64,000 nucleotides of DNA from Blattabacterium sp. (Cryptocercus punctulatus) str. Cpu (GCF_000236405.1 NC_016621.1:347001-411000), one strand, 5' to 3'; positions 9,364-18,096 are shown, counted from the first letter of the stretch. A program made the numbers and translations. Notes: generated by a model from the sequence alone, not told the origin.

Positions 9364-10119
9364 TTATTTTATTATATTTTTTCTTTGTCGTACTATTTCA
9401 TATAAAATGATTCCACATGCTACAGAAACATTTAAAGATGATATTCCTTTTATTAATGGTATTTTTGCCTTTTCATAGGAAAGTTCTAAATATTTACGGG
9501 AAATTCCATTTTCCTCATTTCCTAGTATTAAAGCGGTAGGAAATGAAAAATCGATATCATACCAATATTTATTAGATTTTTCTGTAGCTGAAACGATTTT
9601 TAATCCAGATTTTATCAAATATTCAATAGTTTTTACAATATTTTTTTCTTTACATATCGGAACTTTAAATAAAGCACCTGAAGAAGTTTTTATTGAATCA
9701 GATCCAATCATAGCCATATTTTTTTGAGGAATTATTATAGAATCTACACCTGCACATACCGCAGTACGAATGATAGATCCAAAATTTCTAACATCTGTAA
9801 TACGATCTAAAATGAGCAAAAGTGGATTTTTTTTTTTTTCATAAAAAATAGGTAGCAAATCTTCTATATGATAAGTTTTTATTGGTGAAAGAATAGCAAA
9901 AACTCCTTGATGATTTTTATTTTTCCATTGATCAAATTTTTTTTTTGAAACGGAATGAATTTGGATATTATTTTTTTTGGAAAGATTTATTAATTTTTTT
10001 TTATAAATATTAGCTCCTTTTTCCCATCCTATTTGAAAAAATAGCTTTCTAATAGTTATTTTGGATTTTATGGCTTCTATTAATGGATGTATTCCATAAA
10101 TAACTTTTAATTTACTCAT
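9364..10119 (-). CDS. rlmB: SpoU-type rRNA methyltransferase (RlmB/TrmH family)
   Basis: This SPOUT-class enzyme 2'-O-methylates a guanosine of 23S rRNA (G2251 in E. coli) or a related site. I place the start at the ATG at 10119, which begins MSKLKVIYGIHPLIEAIKS, the normal family N-terminus. A start 24 bases upstream would overlap the next gene and adds only basic residues. The N-terminal substrate-binding domain is followed by the knotted domain: DRITDVRNFGSIIRTAVCAG (motif 1), LILGNEENGISRKYL (motif 2) and IPLIKGISSLNVSVACGIILYE (motif 3). A 13-base T run at 9827-9839 encodes four Lys on the coding strand. TrmH-like tRNA specificity cannot be excluded. Confidence 0.88.
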   Translation of the reverse strand: MSKLKVIYGIHPLIEAIKSKITIRKLFFQIGWEKGANIYKKKLINLSKKNNIQIHSVSKKKFDQWKNKNHQGVFAILSPIKTYHIEDLLPIFYEKKKNPLLLILDRITDVRNFGSIIRTAVCAGVDSIIIPQKNMAMIGSDSIKTSSGALFKVPICKEKNIVKTIEYLIKSGLKIVSATEKSNKYWYDIDFSFPTALILGNEENGISRKYLELSYEKAKIPLIKGISSLNVSVACGIILYEIVRQRKNIIK

Positions 10120-10126
10120 AATCCTT

Positions 10127-10444
10127 TTATTTTTTTTTATCAAAAATTTTAAAAAATGAATATTTTATAAAAAATCGTATAAAATTTTTACAGAAAAAAA
10201 AGATAAAAAATAAAAGAAAAATATATAAAATAGTAATAATTCCAAATCCTAAAATATAATTTCCAAAATAATAGGATAGAAAAAAAGATAAAGAAAAACT
10301 TCCTAAAAAAAGAATCATTATAAAAAATATAAGTAAACAAAAATTCAGAAAAATTTCTGTCATGATGGATACTATAATTTTAGTTGCTTCATTTTTAAAA
10401 AAGTTCAATTTTTTATTGATTAAATTTTTGATAAATGTGAACAT
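10127..10444 (-). CDS. Small membrane protein, holin superfamily III-like (DUF1469 type)
   Basis: The 105-residue protein has two long hydrophobic segments (about 30-55 and 62-90) joined by a short loop with FGNYILGFG, and charged ends. That is the layout of the phage-holin-like superfamily III proteins that in Bacteroidetes are usually encoded next to a YtxH-domain gene, as here. The name is historical: there is no phage context and no lysis function should be assumed. It follows the YtxH gene by 15 bases on the same strand and probably forms a small envelope-stress or membrane-associated pair with it. Confidence 0.65.
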   Translation of the reverse strand: MFTFIKNLINKKLNFFKNEATKIIVSIMTEIFLNFCLLIFFIMILFLGSFSLSFFLSYYFGNYILGFGIITILYIFLLFFIFFFCKNFIRFFIKYSFFKIFDKKK

Positions 10445-10459
10445 TAAAAAAAAGAATTA

Positions 10460-10723
10460 TTAAGTTCCCAATTCTTCTTCTACTTTATCAATTTTATCTA
10501 TTTTATTTTTTTTCCATTTTTCTTCAATGTCAGATTTAATTCTATTTACTTTTTTTCCAATTTTTTTACCTATTTTTTGTAAATTATTTCTTAATTCTTC
10601 AGTTTTTTTTTCTAGTATATTTCTCATTTTATTTTCTTTTTTTGTAGATAAAATAATTCCTATTACTAACCCTGCGATAGTTCCAAGAATCAATCCTAAA
10701 AAAAAATTTCCTCCTTTTTTCAT
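10460..10723 (-). CDS. YtxH domain-containing small membrane protein
   Basis: The 87-residue protein has one glycine-rich membrane segment (FFLGLILGTIAGLVIGIILS, about 7-26) followed by the charged STKKE motif and a Lys/Glu-rich helical tail. This is the YtxH layout: short N-terminus, glycine-zipper helix, cytoplasmic coiled tail. Members are stress-associated in Bacillus; the function in Bacteroidetes is not established. It is the first gene of the pair with the holin-like gene and is divergent from murB. Confidence 0.75.
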   Translation of the reverse strand: MKKGGNFFLGLILGTIAGLVIGIILSTKKENKMRNILEKKTEELRNNLQKIGKKIGKKVNRIKSDIEEKWKKNKIDKIDKVEEELGT

Positions 10724-10790
10724 AAAAAAACAATTTTAGATTTATAGATAAATTTACAATATTTACGTAAAAAATGATATTTATTAATTT

Positions 10791-11834
10791 ATGAAATTAT
10801 TTTTCTATATGTTAGATATTAAAAAAAATTTTTCTCTAAAAAATTTTAATACATTTGGAATTAATGTTTATGCACGTTATTTTATAAATGTGAAAAATAT
10901 AGAAGATCTACAAAAAACTTTGGATAGATATCCATATATTCCAATTTTTTTTTTGGGAAATGGAAGTAATATTCTTTTTTTAAAAAATTATTATCAAGGA
11001 TTAGTAATAAAAATGGGAATAAAAGGGAAAAAAATAATAAAGGAAAATAATTCTAAAGTAATTGTTAAAGCTTTTGCTGGAGAAAATTGGAATGAATTTG
11101 TAGATTGGACTATAAAAAAAGGATTTAATGGTTTAGAAAATTTATCATTTATTCCTGGTACGGTTGGAGCTTCCCCAATTCAAAATATTGGAGCATATGG
11201 ATCAGAAGTAAAGGATACTTTATTAGAAGTTCAAGTATATGATATCTATAGTGGTATAATACGAAAGTTTACCCGAGAAGAATGTAAACTAGAATATCGA
11301 AATTCTTTTTTTAAGTATCCACATGTTAAAAATAAATTTTTAATTTTATCTGTTTCTTTTTTATTAAGTAAAAAATATAAAAAATTAAATATTTATTCCA
11401 TTGAAATTAAAAAAGAATTAAAATACATGAATGTAAAAAAACCAACTCCTTACGATTTAAGAAAGGTGATATTTAATATTAGGAATAGAAAACTCCCTAA
11501 TCCAAAAAAAATTGGAAATGCTGGTAGTTTTTTTATAAATCCTATAGTAAAAATATTGGATTTAAAAAAATTACAATATGAATATTCAACTATTATTGGA
11601 TATTATTTTTCTAAAGATAAAGTAAAAATATCTGCTAGTTCCTTGATAGAAACAATAGGATGGAAAGGAAAAAAAATAGGAGATGTTGGGGTTTATGAAA
11701 AACAACCTATAGTTTTAGTAAATTATGGAAAAGCTAGTGGTATGGATATTTATTATTTTTCAGAAAAAATAACTAAAAAAATTAAAAAAAAGTTAGGTAT
11801 CGTGTTAACAAAAGAAGTAAATATTATACAGTAA
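10791..11834 (+). CDS. murB: UDP-N-acetylenolpyruvoylglucosamine reductase
   Basis: MurB reduces UDP-GlcNAc-enolpyruvate to UDP-MurNAc with FAD and NADPH, the second committed step of peptidoglycan precursor synthesis. The 347 residues show the FAD-binding LGNGSNILF, FIPGTVGASPIQNIGAYGSEVKD, LEYRNSFFK, the catalytic Ser in GNAGSFFINP and the C-terminal Glu in LTKEVNII. This is the type I form. An in-frame ATG at 10809 (MLDIKKNFSLKNFNTFG) is an equally good start; conservation begins just after it. Confidence 0.94.
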   Translation: MKLFFYMLDIKKNFSLKNFNTFGINVYARYFINVKNIEDLQKTLDRYPYIPIFFLGNGSNILFLKNYYQGLVIKMGIKGKKIIKENNSKVIVKAFAGENWNEFVDWTIKKGFNGLENLSFIPGTVGASPIQNIGAYGSEVKDTLLEVQVYDIYSGIIRKFTREECKLEYRNSFFKYPHVKNKFLILSVSFLLSKKYKKLNIYSIEIKKELKYMNVKKPTPYDLRKVIFNIRNRKLPNPKKIGNAGSFFINPIVKILDLKKLQYEYSTIIGYYFSKDKVKISASSLIETIGWKGKKIGDVGVYEKQPIVLVNYGKASGMDIYYFSEKITKKIKKKLGIVLTKEVNIIQ

Positions 11835-11883
11835 AAATAATTAAAAAAATTTTATAGATAAAGTTTATTAATAAAAAAAAATA

Positions 11884-11901
11884 ATATTCTATCAAGAATA
11901 T
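11884..11901. terminator. Possible weak terminator hairpin after murB
   Basis: ATATTCT, a four-base loop (ATCA) and AGAATAT form a 7-bp stem followed after two bases by six T. The stem is almost all A/T, so it would be weak. It sits between murB and the next plus-strand gene. Confidence 0.3.
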
Positions 11902-11948
11902 CATTTTTTATATTATAAAAATTCTATTTTATTTAAATAATATAGAAA

Positions 11949-12770
11949 TTGAGAAAAAATTTAATCTATGTCAATAATTTTAGAAGAAAAATCAAAAAAT
12001 ATATACAAAAAAAAATCCAAAAAAAACCTGATTTTGGAATAATATTATTGGAAAATCAGTTTAATAAATTAGTAGAAAAAATAAAAAATCCTATATATAT
12101 TTCTTACGAAGAAATTCCAAATTTTAATAAAAAAAATTTATATGGAAAATTTATTTTCGGAGAAATAGAAAATAAAAAAGTCATTTTTTCAATAGAACCA
12201 TTTTATGAAAATGAAAAAATTCCTTTTTCTATTATAATTTTTAAAAATCTCGGAGTAGATAAATTAATATTGATTAATATTTCTGGAGGAATAAATCCAA
12301 ATTATAAAATAGGAGATTTGATGCTGGTAAAAGATCATATCAATTTTTTACCAGAAAATACTAAAATAATAAAATTTATAGAAAAAAATAATAAGTATTT
12401 TTGTATTAACGAGTTATATGATCAAAAGATGCTTGAAATAGCAGAAAATATTGCAATGAATCATAATATAATTATACAAAAAGGTATATATGTAACATTT
12501 CCATATCCAAATTATAAAACCTATGCAGAACATGCAATGATACGATCTATGGGAGGAGATAGTATTGGAATGAATACCATTTCATATATAATAACAGCTA
12601 GATGTATGAATCTACGAGTTTTTTTTATATCCATGATAGTTGGATTATATGAAAATAAAGATTCTTATTCCAATTCTATAAATTTTATGACTCCATTTAT
12701 TTACGAAACTGAAAAATCTATACCTATTCTAATATTAATTTTTAAAGATTTTATCAAACTTTGTTCCTAG
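11949..12770 (+). CDS. Degenerate purine nucleoside phosphorylase-like protein (active site lost)
   Basis: The 273-residue open frame is homologous along its length to trimeric purine nucleoside phosphorylase: KPDFGIIL (26-33), EIPNF (55-59), LGVDKLILINISGGINP (101-117), GDLMLVKDHINF (122-133), GGDSIGMNT (202-210). However, the functional residues are replaced. The phosphate loop GSGLG is LENQF (34-38). In the QGRFHxYEG region Arg is Pro84 and His is Tyr86. The base-binding Glu (human E201) is Lys190 and Asn (N243) is Gly232; Ser220 is Asn209, and only the Met (M219) stays as Met208. The start is a TTG with a stop two codons upstream (11943-11945), and there is no ATG before codon 161. It is probably not an active phosphorylase: either decaying or reused as a structural or regulatory protein. 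The alignment is by eye against the remembered human sequence. Confidence 0.75.
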   Translation: MRKNLIYVNNFRRKIKKYIQKKIQKKPDFGIILLENQFNKLVEKIKNPIYISYEEIPNFNKKNLYGKFIFGEIENKKVIFSIEPFYENEKIPFSIIIFKNLGVDKLILINISGGINPNYKIGDLMLVKDHINFLPENTKIIKFIEKNNKYFCINELYDQKMLEIAENIAMNHNIIIQKGIYVTFPYPNYKTYAEHAMIRSMGGDSIGMNTISYIITARCMNLRVFFISMIVGLYENKDSYSNSINFMTPFIYETEKSIPILILIFKDFIKLCS

Positions 12771-12786
12771 TTAATTTAAAAAATTA

Positions 12787-13824
12787 TTATTGAGATAATT
12801 TATTTATTATATTTTTTGTAATTTTTTCAAAAATTTTTCTTATTTGATCATTTTCTAAAACTACTGGTACTCCTAAATCAGAATATTCTCTGATTTCTTG
12901 TAACATAGGAATCTCTCCTAGAAAAAATATATTCATTTTTTTTGAAAAATTTTTTACTCCATTTTTACCAAAAAAATATTGTTTTGTTTTGGTTTTATTT
13001 TCAATAAAAAAAGACATATTTTCTATTATTCCAAGTATTGGAACTTGAATAGATTTAATACGAAACATCGCTACAGACCTATGTACATCCGATAAAGAAA
13101 TTTTTTGAGGTGTACTAACGATAATAATTCCTTTTAATGGAATATCTTGTAAAATTGATAAATGAATATCTCCTGTTCCTGGTGGTAAATCTACAATTAA
13201 AAAATCTAAGTCCCCCCAATCTGTATCATGAATAAATTGTCTTAAAACCTTAGTAGCCATTGGGCCCCTCCAAACAACAGCTTCTCCAGATTTTGAAAAA
13301 AAACCTAAAGATATAATTTTAACTCCATAACTAGTGATAGGATTCATTACATAAGAATTATTTTTCTTTTTTATAATAGAAGATTGGATCTTATTTTCTT
13401 CTATGTTAAACATTAATGGAATGGAAGGACCATAAATATCCGCATCTAATAACCCAACATGAAATCCCATTTTTACTAGAGAGACCGCTAAATTTGTTGC
13501 AATAGTAGATTTTCCAACTCCTCCTTTTCCAGAAGCTACTGCTAGTATATTTTTTATACCATATCTTTTTTTATCAGTATTTTTTAATTGAATTTCTATT
13601 TTTAAAAAAATTTTTTTTTTATCTAAATTTTGATATTTTATAGATTGTAAAATATCTTTTTTTAATTTTTTTTTGATATGCATAGTCGGATTGTATAAAC
13701 TTATATGTATTCTTATTTCATCTTTAAATACATCTATTTTTTTTACTATTCCAGACTCAATAATATTTTTTTTATTTTCAAGGATAAAAACATTTTTTAA
13801 TGCTTTAGAAATTTTTTTTTTCAT
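12787..13824 (-). CDS. Mrp/ApbC-family P-loop ATPase, iron-sulfur carrier
   Basis: Mrp/ApbC (NBP35-like) proteins are thought to carry Fe-S clusters to target enzymes in the cytoplasm. The 345 residues show an N-terminal MIP18-like domain (1-85), the deviant Walker A ASGKGGVGKSTIATNLA (97-113), LLDADIYGPSIP and FLIVDLPPGTGD. The CxxC pair near the C-terminus that bridges the cluster in E. coli Mrp is missing; the corresponding ENMSFF segment has no Cys. I recall that Bacteroidetes homologues share this lack. It converges on the preceding gene with 16 bases between stops. Confidence 0.88.
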   Translation of the reverse strand: MKKKISKALKNVFILENKKNIIESGIVKKIDVFKDEIRIHISLYNPTMHIKKKLKKDILQSIKYQNLDKKKIFLKIEIQLKNTDKKRYGIKNILAVASGKGGVGKSTIATNLAVSLVKMGFHVGLLDADIYGPSIPLMFNIEENKIQSSIIKKKNNSYVMNPITSYGVKIISLGFFSKSGEAVVWRGPMATKVLRQFIHDTDWGDLDFLIVDLPPGTGDIHLSILQDIPLKGIIIVSTPQKISLSDVHRSVAMFRIKSIQVPILGIIENMSFFIENKTKTKQYFFGKNGVKNFSKKMNIFFLGEIPMLQEIREYSDLGVPVVLENDQIRKIFEKITKNIINKLSQ

Positions 13825-13937
13825 ACAAAAAAAAATTATAATCCATATATGGATATTTTTAACAATAGTACAAAAAAAATGGCTAGACTGAATTTTAATA
13901 ATTTTTTTTAATAGAAAAAGTATGTATCTCTGTTTCT

Positions 13938-14573
13938 ATGTTTATTTTTAATAAATTTAACCATATTCACACTAAAATTATAGTTTTTAGATGTAAAAAT
14001 ATAAAAACTATGTTTTTAGAAAAATTTATTTTTTCTGATAAAGAAAGAAAGTTTTTTTTGTCTTTATCAGAAAAACGTAAAAAAGAATTTTTAGGAGTCC
14101 GTTATGCCCTTAGATATATAGGTATAAACATGAATCTTTTGTATAATGAAAAAAGAAAGCCTTTTTTTTTTCCTACTAAAGGAAAGTATATTTCTTTAAG
14201 TCATTCTTTTGAACTAATTGCTATAGCAATTAGTTCCTATCCGATAGGTATAGATATAGAAAAATTAAGAAAAGATCAAAAGATAATAAAAATAAAAAAA
14301 AAATTTGTTAGAAATGATGAATCAGTTTTTATTCATCCTAATTACGAAGAAGATTATCTTCATATTATATGGGGTATTAAAGAAAGTTTATATAAGTTAG
14401 AAGGAGGACAATCCTCCAATTTTTTAAATCACTATAAAGTTTCTCCTTTTTTTATAAAAAAAGATTCTTGCATATCCTGTTGGATTATAAAAAATTCCTA
14501 TAGTAAAAGATTCTCTGCTTTTTATAGAAAAATAGATAACCATTATCTAGTTTATATTATAGATGATAAATAA
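13938..14573 (+). CDS. 4'-phosphopantetheinyl transferase superfamily protein
   Basis: These enzymes move the 4'-phosphopantetheine arm from coenzyme A to a Ser of carrier proteins; in a small genome the likely substrate is acyl carrier protein for fatty-acid synthesis. The 211 residues carry the family motifs: SLSHS (86-90), GIDIE (104-108, Mg-binding Asp and Glu) and WGIKESLYK (145-153, Trp-x-x-Lys-Glu-x-x-x-Lys). The length and layout resemble the Sfp/Gsp branch in Bacteroidetes rather than the short AcpS. It is followed after 14 bases by the pnuC-like gene. Confidence 0.85.
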   Translation: MFIFNKFNHIHTKIIVFRCKNIKTMFLEKFIFSDKERKFFLSLSEKRKKEFLGVRYALRYIGINMNLLYNEKRKPFFFPTKGKYISLSHSFELIAIAISSYPIGIDIEKLRKDQKIIKIKKKFVRNDESVFIHPNYEEDYLHIIWGIKESLYKLEGGQSSNFLNHYKVSPFFIKKDSCISCWIIKNSYSKRFSAFYRKIDNHYLVYIIDDK

Positions 14574-14587
14574 AAATAGAATTTAGG

Positions 14588-15205
14588 ATGAATGAATGGA
14601 TAAATATATTTTTATCGCCTTATCATAATAAAAGTTGGGGTAATATCATTTTAGAATTAATAGCTGTAATACTTAGTATATTTAGTGTAATTTTTGCACA
14701 AAAAAATAATATATGGTTATATCCAATAGGAATATTTAGTACCGTTATATACAGTTATTTAACTTTTATATTCTCTCTTTATGGAGATTTTATTATCAAT
14801 ATATATTATACAGGAATGGGTTTTTATGGATGGTATTTATGGACCTACAAAAAGGATAAAAAAAACCAAAAAATACCTATAACTTATTCCAATTTAAAAG
14901 ATTACTTCTATACAGCTTTATTTCTTTTATCAACTTGTATTCTCAGTATAACGGTTTATTTTTTTAATGGAAAACTTAAAAATTATTCCGATTGGATGGA
15001 TGTATTGACAACTGGTATTTTTTTTTCTGGAATGTATCAAATGGCTATGAAAAAAGTAGAAAATTGGATATTTTGGCTGGTTGGAAATTTAATATCTATC
15101 CCCATTTATTTTTTTAAAGGTCTTATATTAACAGGTTTTTTATTTATTTTTCTTGCAGTACTATCTATAATAGGTTATGTACTTTGGAATAAAAAAGCCT
15201 ATTAA
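14588..15205 (+). CDS. pnuC: PnuC-family vitamin transporter
   Basis: PnuC proteins are facilitators that import a vitamin or its riboside, which is then trapped by phosphorylation. The 205 residues form about seven hydrophobic segments. Family features include WGNIILELIAVILSIFSVIFAQ at the start, YTGMGFYGWYLW (about 77-88) and the ENWIFWLVGNLISIPIYFFKG stretch (about 158-178) with the Trp-Trp-Asn pattern that lines the substrate site. Ligand assignment is uncertain: nicotinamide riboside (PnuC), thiamine (PnuT) or riboflavin (PnuX) are all possible. I see no TPP or FMN riboswitch upstream, where the gap is only 14 bases. Confidence 0.85.
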   Translation: MNEWINIFLSPYHNKSWGNIILELIAVILSIFSVIFAQKNNIWLYPIGIFSTVIYSYLTFIFSLYGDFIINIYYTGMGFYGWYLWTYKKDKKNQKIPITYSNLKDYFYTALFLLSTCILSITVYFFNGKLKNYSDWMDVLTTGIFFSGMYQMAMKKVENWIFWLVGNLISIPIYFFKGLILTGFLFIFLAVLSIIGYVLWNKKAY

Positions 15206-15248
15206 TCAATAAATAAAAGTTTATTTTTATATTTTATTATATGTTAAT

Positions 15249-16673
15249 TTAAAAGGAATCTTTACTTAATTGATGAAAAAAATCATTGATATTATCATAT
15301 TCTATTTCTACTCTTTTTTTTATATTTTTTACTCGTATTTTATTTTTTTCTATTTCATTTTTTCCTATACTAATAGTAAATGGAATATTATTATCGTTCG
15401 CATATCTAAATTGTTTATTTATTTTAACAGCATTTGGATATAATTGAGTGGATATTCCTTTTTTTCTCAAAAAATTTATCATATTATATGCATATAAAAC
15501 CTCTTCATCCCCAAAATTAATAAACAATATTTTTGAAGGAGCACTAGAAATATTCTGGAATAAATTTTCTTTTATCATAGATAAATAAATTCTATCTAAA
15601 CCTAAAGATACCCCTACTCCAGAAAAATGTTTCATTCCAAAAAAACTAGATAATTGATCATATCTTCCTCCTCCTCCAATAGAATTTAAATGACTAGATT
15701 CCTTATGATGATACTTTGGAAATATTTCAAATATAGTTCCTGTATAATAATTCATTCCTCTAGCTAAAGAAATATTCCATTCCAATTTTGTATTTTTTAA
15801 AGAAATATTTTTTATTTTTCTAAAGATAAAGCTAAGATCTTTTATACCTTTTTTTCCTTTTTTAGAGTTTTTTAAAGCAAAAGTTAAAGATTCTATTTTT
15901 TTGTAAAAATTTTCTTTCATATCAAAAAAATATGCGATCTTTTCAAAAGATTCGGAAGAAATACCTTTACGTAACATTTCTTTTTTTACTATATTCTTTC
16001 CCATTTTATTCCATTTATCCAAAGAAATAGTAAAATCTTTCCATAAATTATTGTTTATTCCAGAAATTTCTACTAATCCTCCTAAGATATCTCTATGATT
16101 AATATGAATTATTATAGGAAAATTTAATTTAGTAAAAATTTCGTCACAAAGTTTAATAAGTTCAATTTCTGACCATAAAGATAAGGATTCGATTCCTATA
16201 AAATCGGCATCACATTGGTAAAACTCTCTAAATCTTCCTTTTTGTGGTTTATCTGCTCGCCATACAGGTTGTATTTGATATCTTTTAAAAGGAAAAAAAA
16301 TTTCATTTCTATGCATCACTACATAACGTACAAAAGGTACCGTTAAATCATACCTAAGTGCTTTATTAGATATATATTCGGTCAATAATTTTTTAATAAT
16401 ATCAACTTTAATTTCTTTATTTTTCATCAAAAAATCTGAAATTCCTTTTTTTAAAAAATTTCCTGAATGAAGTAATCTAAACATAAGGGTATCCCCTTCT
16501 TGTCCATATTTTCCAATAAGAGTAGAAATATTTTCAAAAGAAGGAGTTTCTATAGGATAGTACCCAAAAAGTTCAAATTTATTTCGAATAATTTGAATTA
16601 AATAGTTTCTTCTATTCATCTCTATAGATGAAAAATCTCTTGTTCCTTTTGGAATACTAGGATTTTCCATCAA
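15249..16673 (-). CDS. hisS: Histidine-tRNA ligase
   Basis: HisS charges tRNA-His. The 474-residue class II enzyme shows the N-terminal PKGTRDF motif, motif 2 region YQIQPVWRADKPQKGRFREFYQCDADFIG, the His-specific LARGMNYYTGTIFEI, GGGGRYDQL and motif 3 GVGVSLGLDRIYL. An anticodon-binding domain follows (about 380-474). It lies 40 bases downstream of ftsZ on the same strand and may be read from the same long transcript. Confidence 0.95.
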   Translation of the reverse strand: MMENPSIPKGTRDFSSIEMNRRNYLIQIIRNKFELFGYYPIETPSFENISTLIGKYGQEGDTLMFRLLHSGNFLKKGISDFLMKNKEIKVDIIKKLLTEYISNKALRYDLTVPFVRYVVMHRNEIFFPFKRYQIQPVWRADKPQKGRFREFYQCDADFIGIESLSLWSEIELIKLCDEIFTKLNFPIIIHINHRDILGGLVEISGINNNLWKDFTISLDKWNKMGKNIVKKEMLRKGISSESFEKIAYFFDMKENFYKKIESLTFALKNSKKGKKGIKDLSFIFRKIKNISLKNTKLEWNISLARGMNYYTGTIFEIFPKYHHKESSHLNSIGGGGRYDQLSSFFGMKHFSGVGVSLGLDRIYLSMIKENLFQNISSAPSKILFINFGDEEVLYAYNMINFLRKKGISTQLYPNAVKINKQFRYANDNNIPFTISIGKNEIEKNKIRVKNIKKRVEIEYDNINDFFHQLSKDSF

Positions 16674-16713
16674 AAAAAAGATATATATAATAGTTCATCT
16701 AAAAATTTTTTAT

Positions 16714-18093
16714 CTATTCATGTTTATTATTTTCTTTTTTTATTATAATTTTATTAGTAAGTTTCATTTTATTATTTTTCAATATTTTATTTTTTTCTTC
16801 GTAGGAAATAGGAATATTAAAATTATCTTCTAGCATATATCTTTTATATTTTTTTTCTACTAAAGAACTGGAAGGATGATTAATCATATTTTTTTTTTGA
16901 TTTAAATTTAAGGAAAATTCCCCCTTATAATTTATCGATGAATCCCTTTTATTATAAATGTCTTTTTTTGAAGTAATAGATTCTATTCGTTGAGAATTAT
17001 AATAAGAAGGAATTTCTTCTATTTTTGTTAATCTTTGTTTATAAGGTTCTTCTAACCTATGAAATATTTTTTTTTCTTCGTGATTAATAACCCTTTGTAC
17101 TTCTGTTGGAAAACCAGTAGCTACTATAGTAACTGAAATACTTTCTTCTAAATTTTCGTCTTCTCCGATTCCCATAATAATATTAGCATTATTTCCGGCT
17201 TCTGCCTGTATATAATCACTAATGATTCCAATTTCATCTATAGTAATTTCAATTTTTCCTGAAACAATAAGTAAAAGAACATTTTTTGCTCCAGTTATCT
17301 TATTATCATTCAATAATGGAGAATCTAATGCTTGTACAACGGCTTCTTTTGCTCTATTTTCACCGACAGAAATAGATGATCCCATAACCGCCGTCCCACT
17401 TTCTTTAAGTACCGTTCTAGTATCTCTTAAATCTATGTTTTGTTTATAATGGTGGGTTATAACTTCGGCTATTCCCTTAGCTGCAGTAGTAAGAACTTCA
17501 TCTGCTTTTGAAAATCCTGCTTTAAATCCAAGATTTCCATATAATTCTCTTAATTTATCGTTATTAATAACAATTAGAGAATCAACATTCTTTCTTAATG
17601 TTTCTATTCCTTTTTGAGCTTGTTGTAATCTCATTTTTCCTTCAAAATGAAATGGAATTGTTACAATACCTACAGTAAGAATTCCTTTTTCTTTAGAAAT
17701 ACCGGCAATAATTGGAGCAGCCCCAGTTCCAGTACCTCCTCCCATTCCTGCTGTAATAAAAGTCATTTTTGTATTAGAATCTAAAATACTTTTGATTTCT
17801 TCTAGACTTTCTAAGGCCGCTTTTTCTCCTACTTCTGGATCGGCACCAGCTCCTAATCCTTCTGTAATAGAAGCCCCTAATTGAATTTTTAATGGAACTG
17901 GATTATTATTTAACGCTTGTGCATCCGTATTACATGCTATAAAATCTACACCAGTAATACCTTGTTCAAACATATAACTTAAAGCATTACTTCCCCCACC
18001 TCCTACACCAATAACTTTAATAGAAGCTGAACGATTTTTAGAAAATCCAAATGGGACGTTTTCTTTTTTTTGTATAAAATTTTCTTTTTTCAT
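16714..18093 (-). CDS. ftsZ: Cell division protein FtsZ
   Basis: FtsZ is the tubulin-like GTPase that assembles the division ring. The 459 residues show IKVIGVGGGGSNAL (25-38), CNTDAQAL, the GTP-binding tubulin signature GGGTGTG (118-124) and the T7 loop (KADEVLTTAAKG region). After about residue 330 the sequence becomes a long Lys/Asn/Ser-rich linker. The end (MKLTNKIIIKKENNKHE) does not show an obvious conserved C-terminal FtsA-binding peptide. It starts 3 bases after the ftsA stop and is the last dcw gene. Confidence 0.97.
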   Translation of the reverse strand: MKKENFIQKKENVPFGFSKNRSASIKVIGVGGGGSNALSYMFEQGITGVDFIACNTDAQALNNNPVPLKIQLGASITEGLGAGADPEVGEKAALESLEEIKSILDSNTKMTFITAGMGGGTGTGAAPIIAGISKEKGILTVGIVTIPFHFEGKMRLQQAQKGIETLRKNVDSLIVINNDKLRELYGNLGFKAGFSKADEVLTTAAKGIAEVITHHYKQNIDLRDTRTVLKESGTAVMGSSISVGENRAKEAVVQALDSPLLNDNKITGAKNVLLLIVSGKIEITIDEIGIISDYIQAEAGNNANIIMGIGEDENLEESISVTIVATGFPTEVQRVINHEEKKIFHRLEEPYKQRLTKIEEIPSYYNSQRIESITSKKDIYNKRDSSINYKGEFSLNLNQKKNMINHPSSSLVEKKYKRYMLEDNFNIPISYEEKNKILKNNKMKLTNKIIIKKENNKHE

Positions 18094-18096
18094 TAT

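Noticed and set aside
10127..10444. Prophage lysis gene
   Set aside because: The holin-like name is historical; the gene is paired with YtxH as in many Bacteroidetes, and no phage gene is near.
14574..14587. TPP riboswitch before the pnuC-like gene
   Set aside because: Only 14 bases separate it from the previous gene, far too few, and no conserved core is seen.
15211..15226. AAATAAA/TTTATTT hairpin between pnuC and hisS
   Set aside because: The stem is seven A/T pairs with a two-base loop, expected often by chance in this composition.
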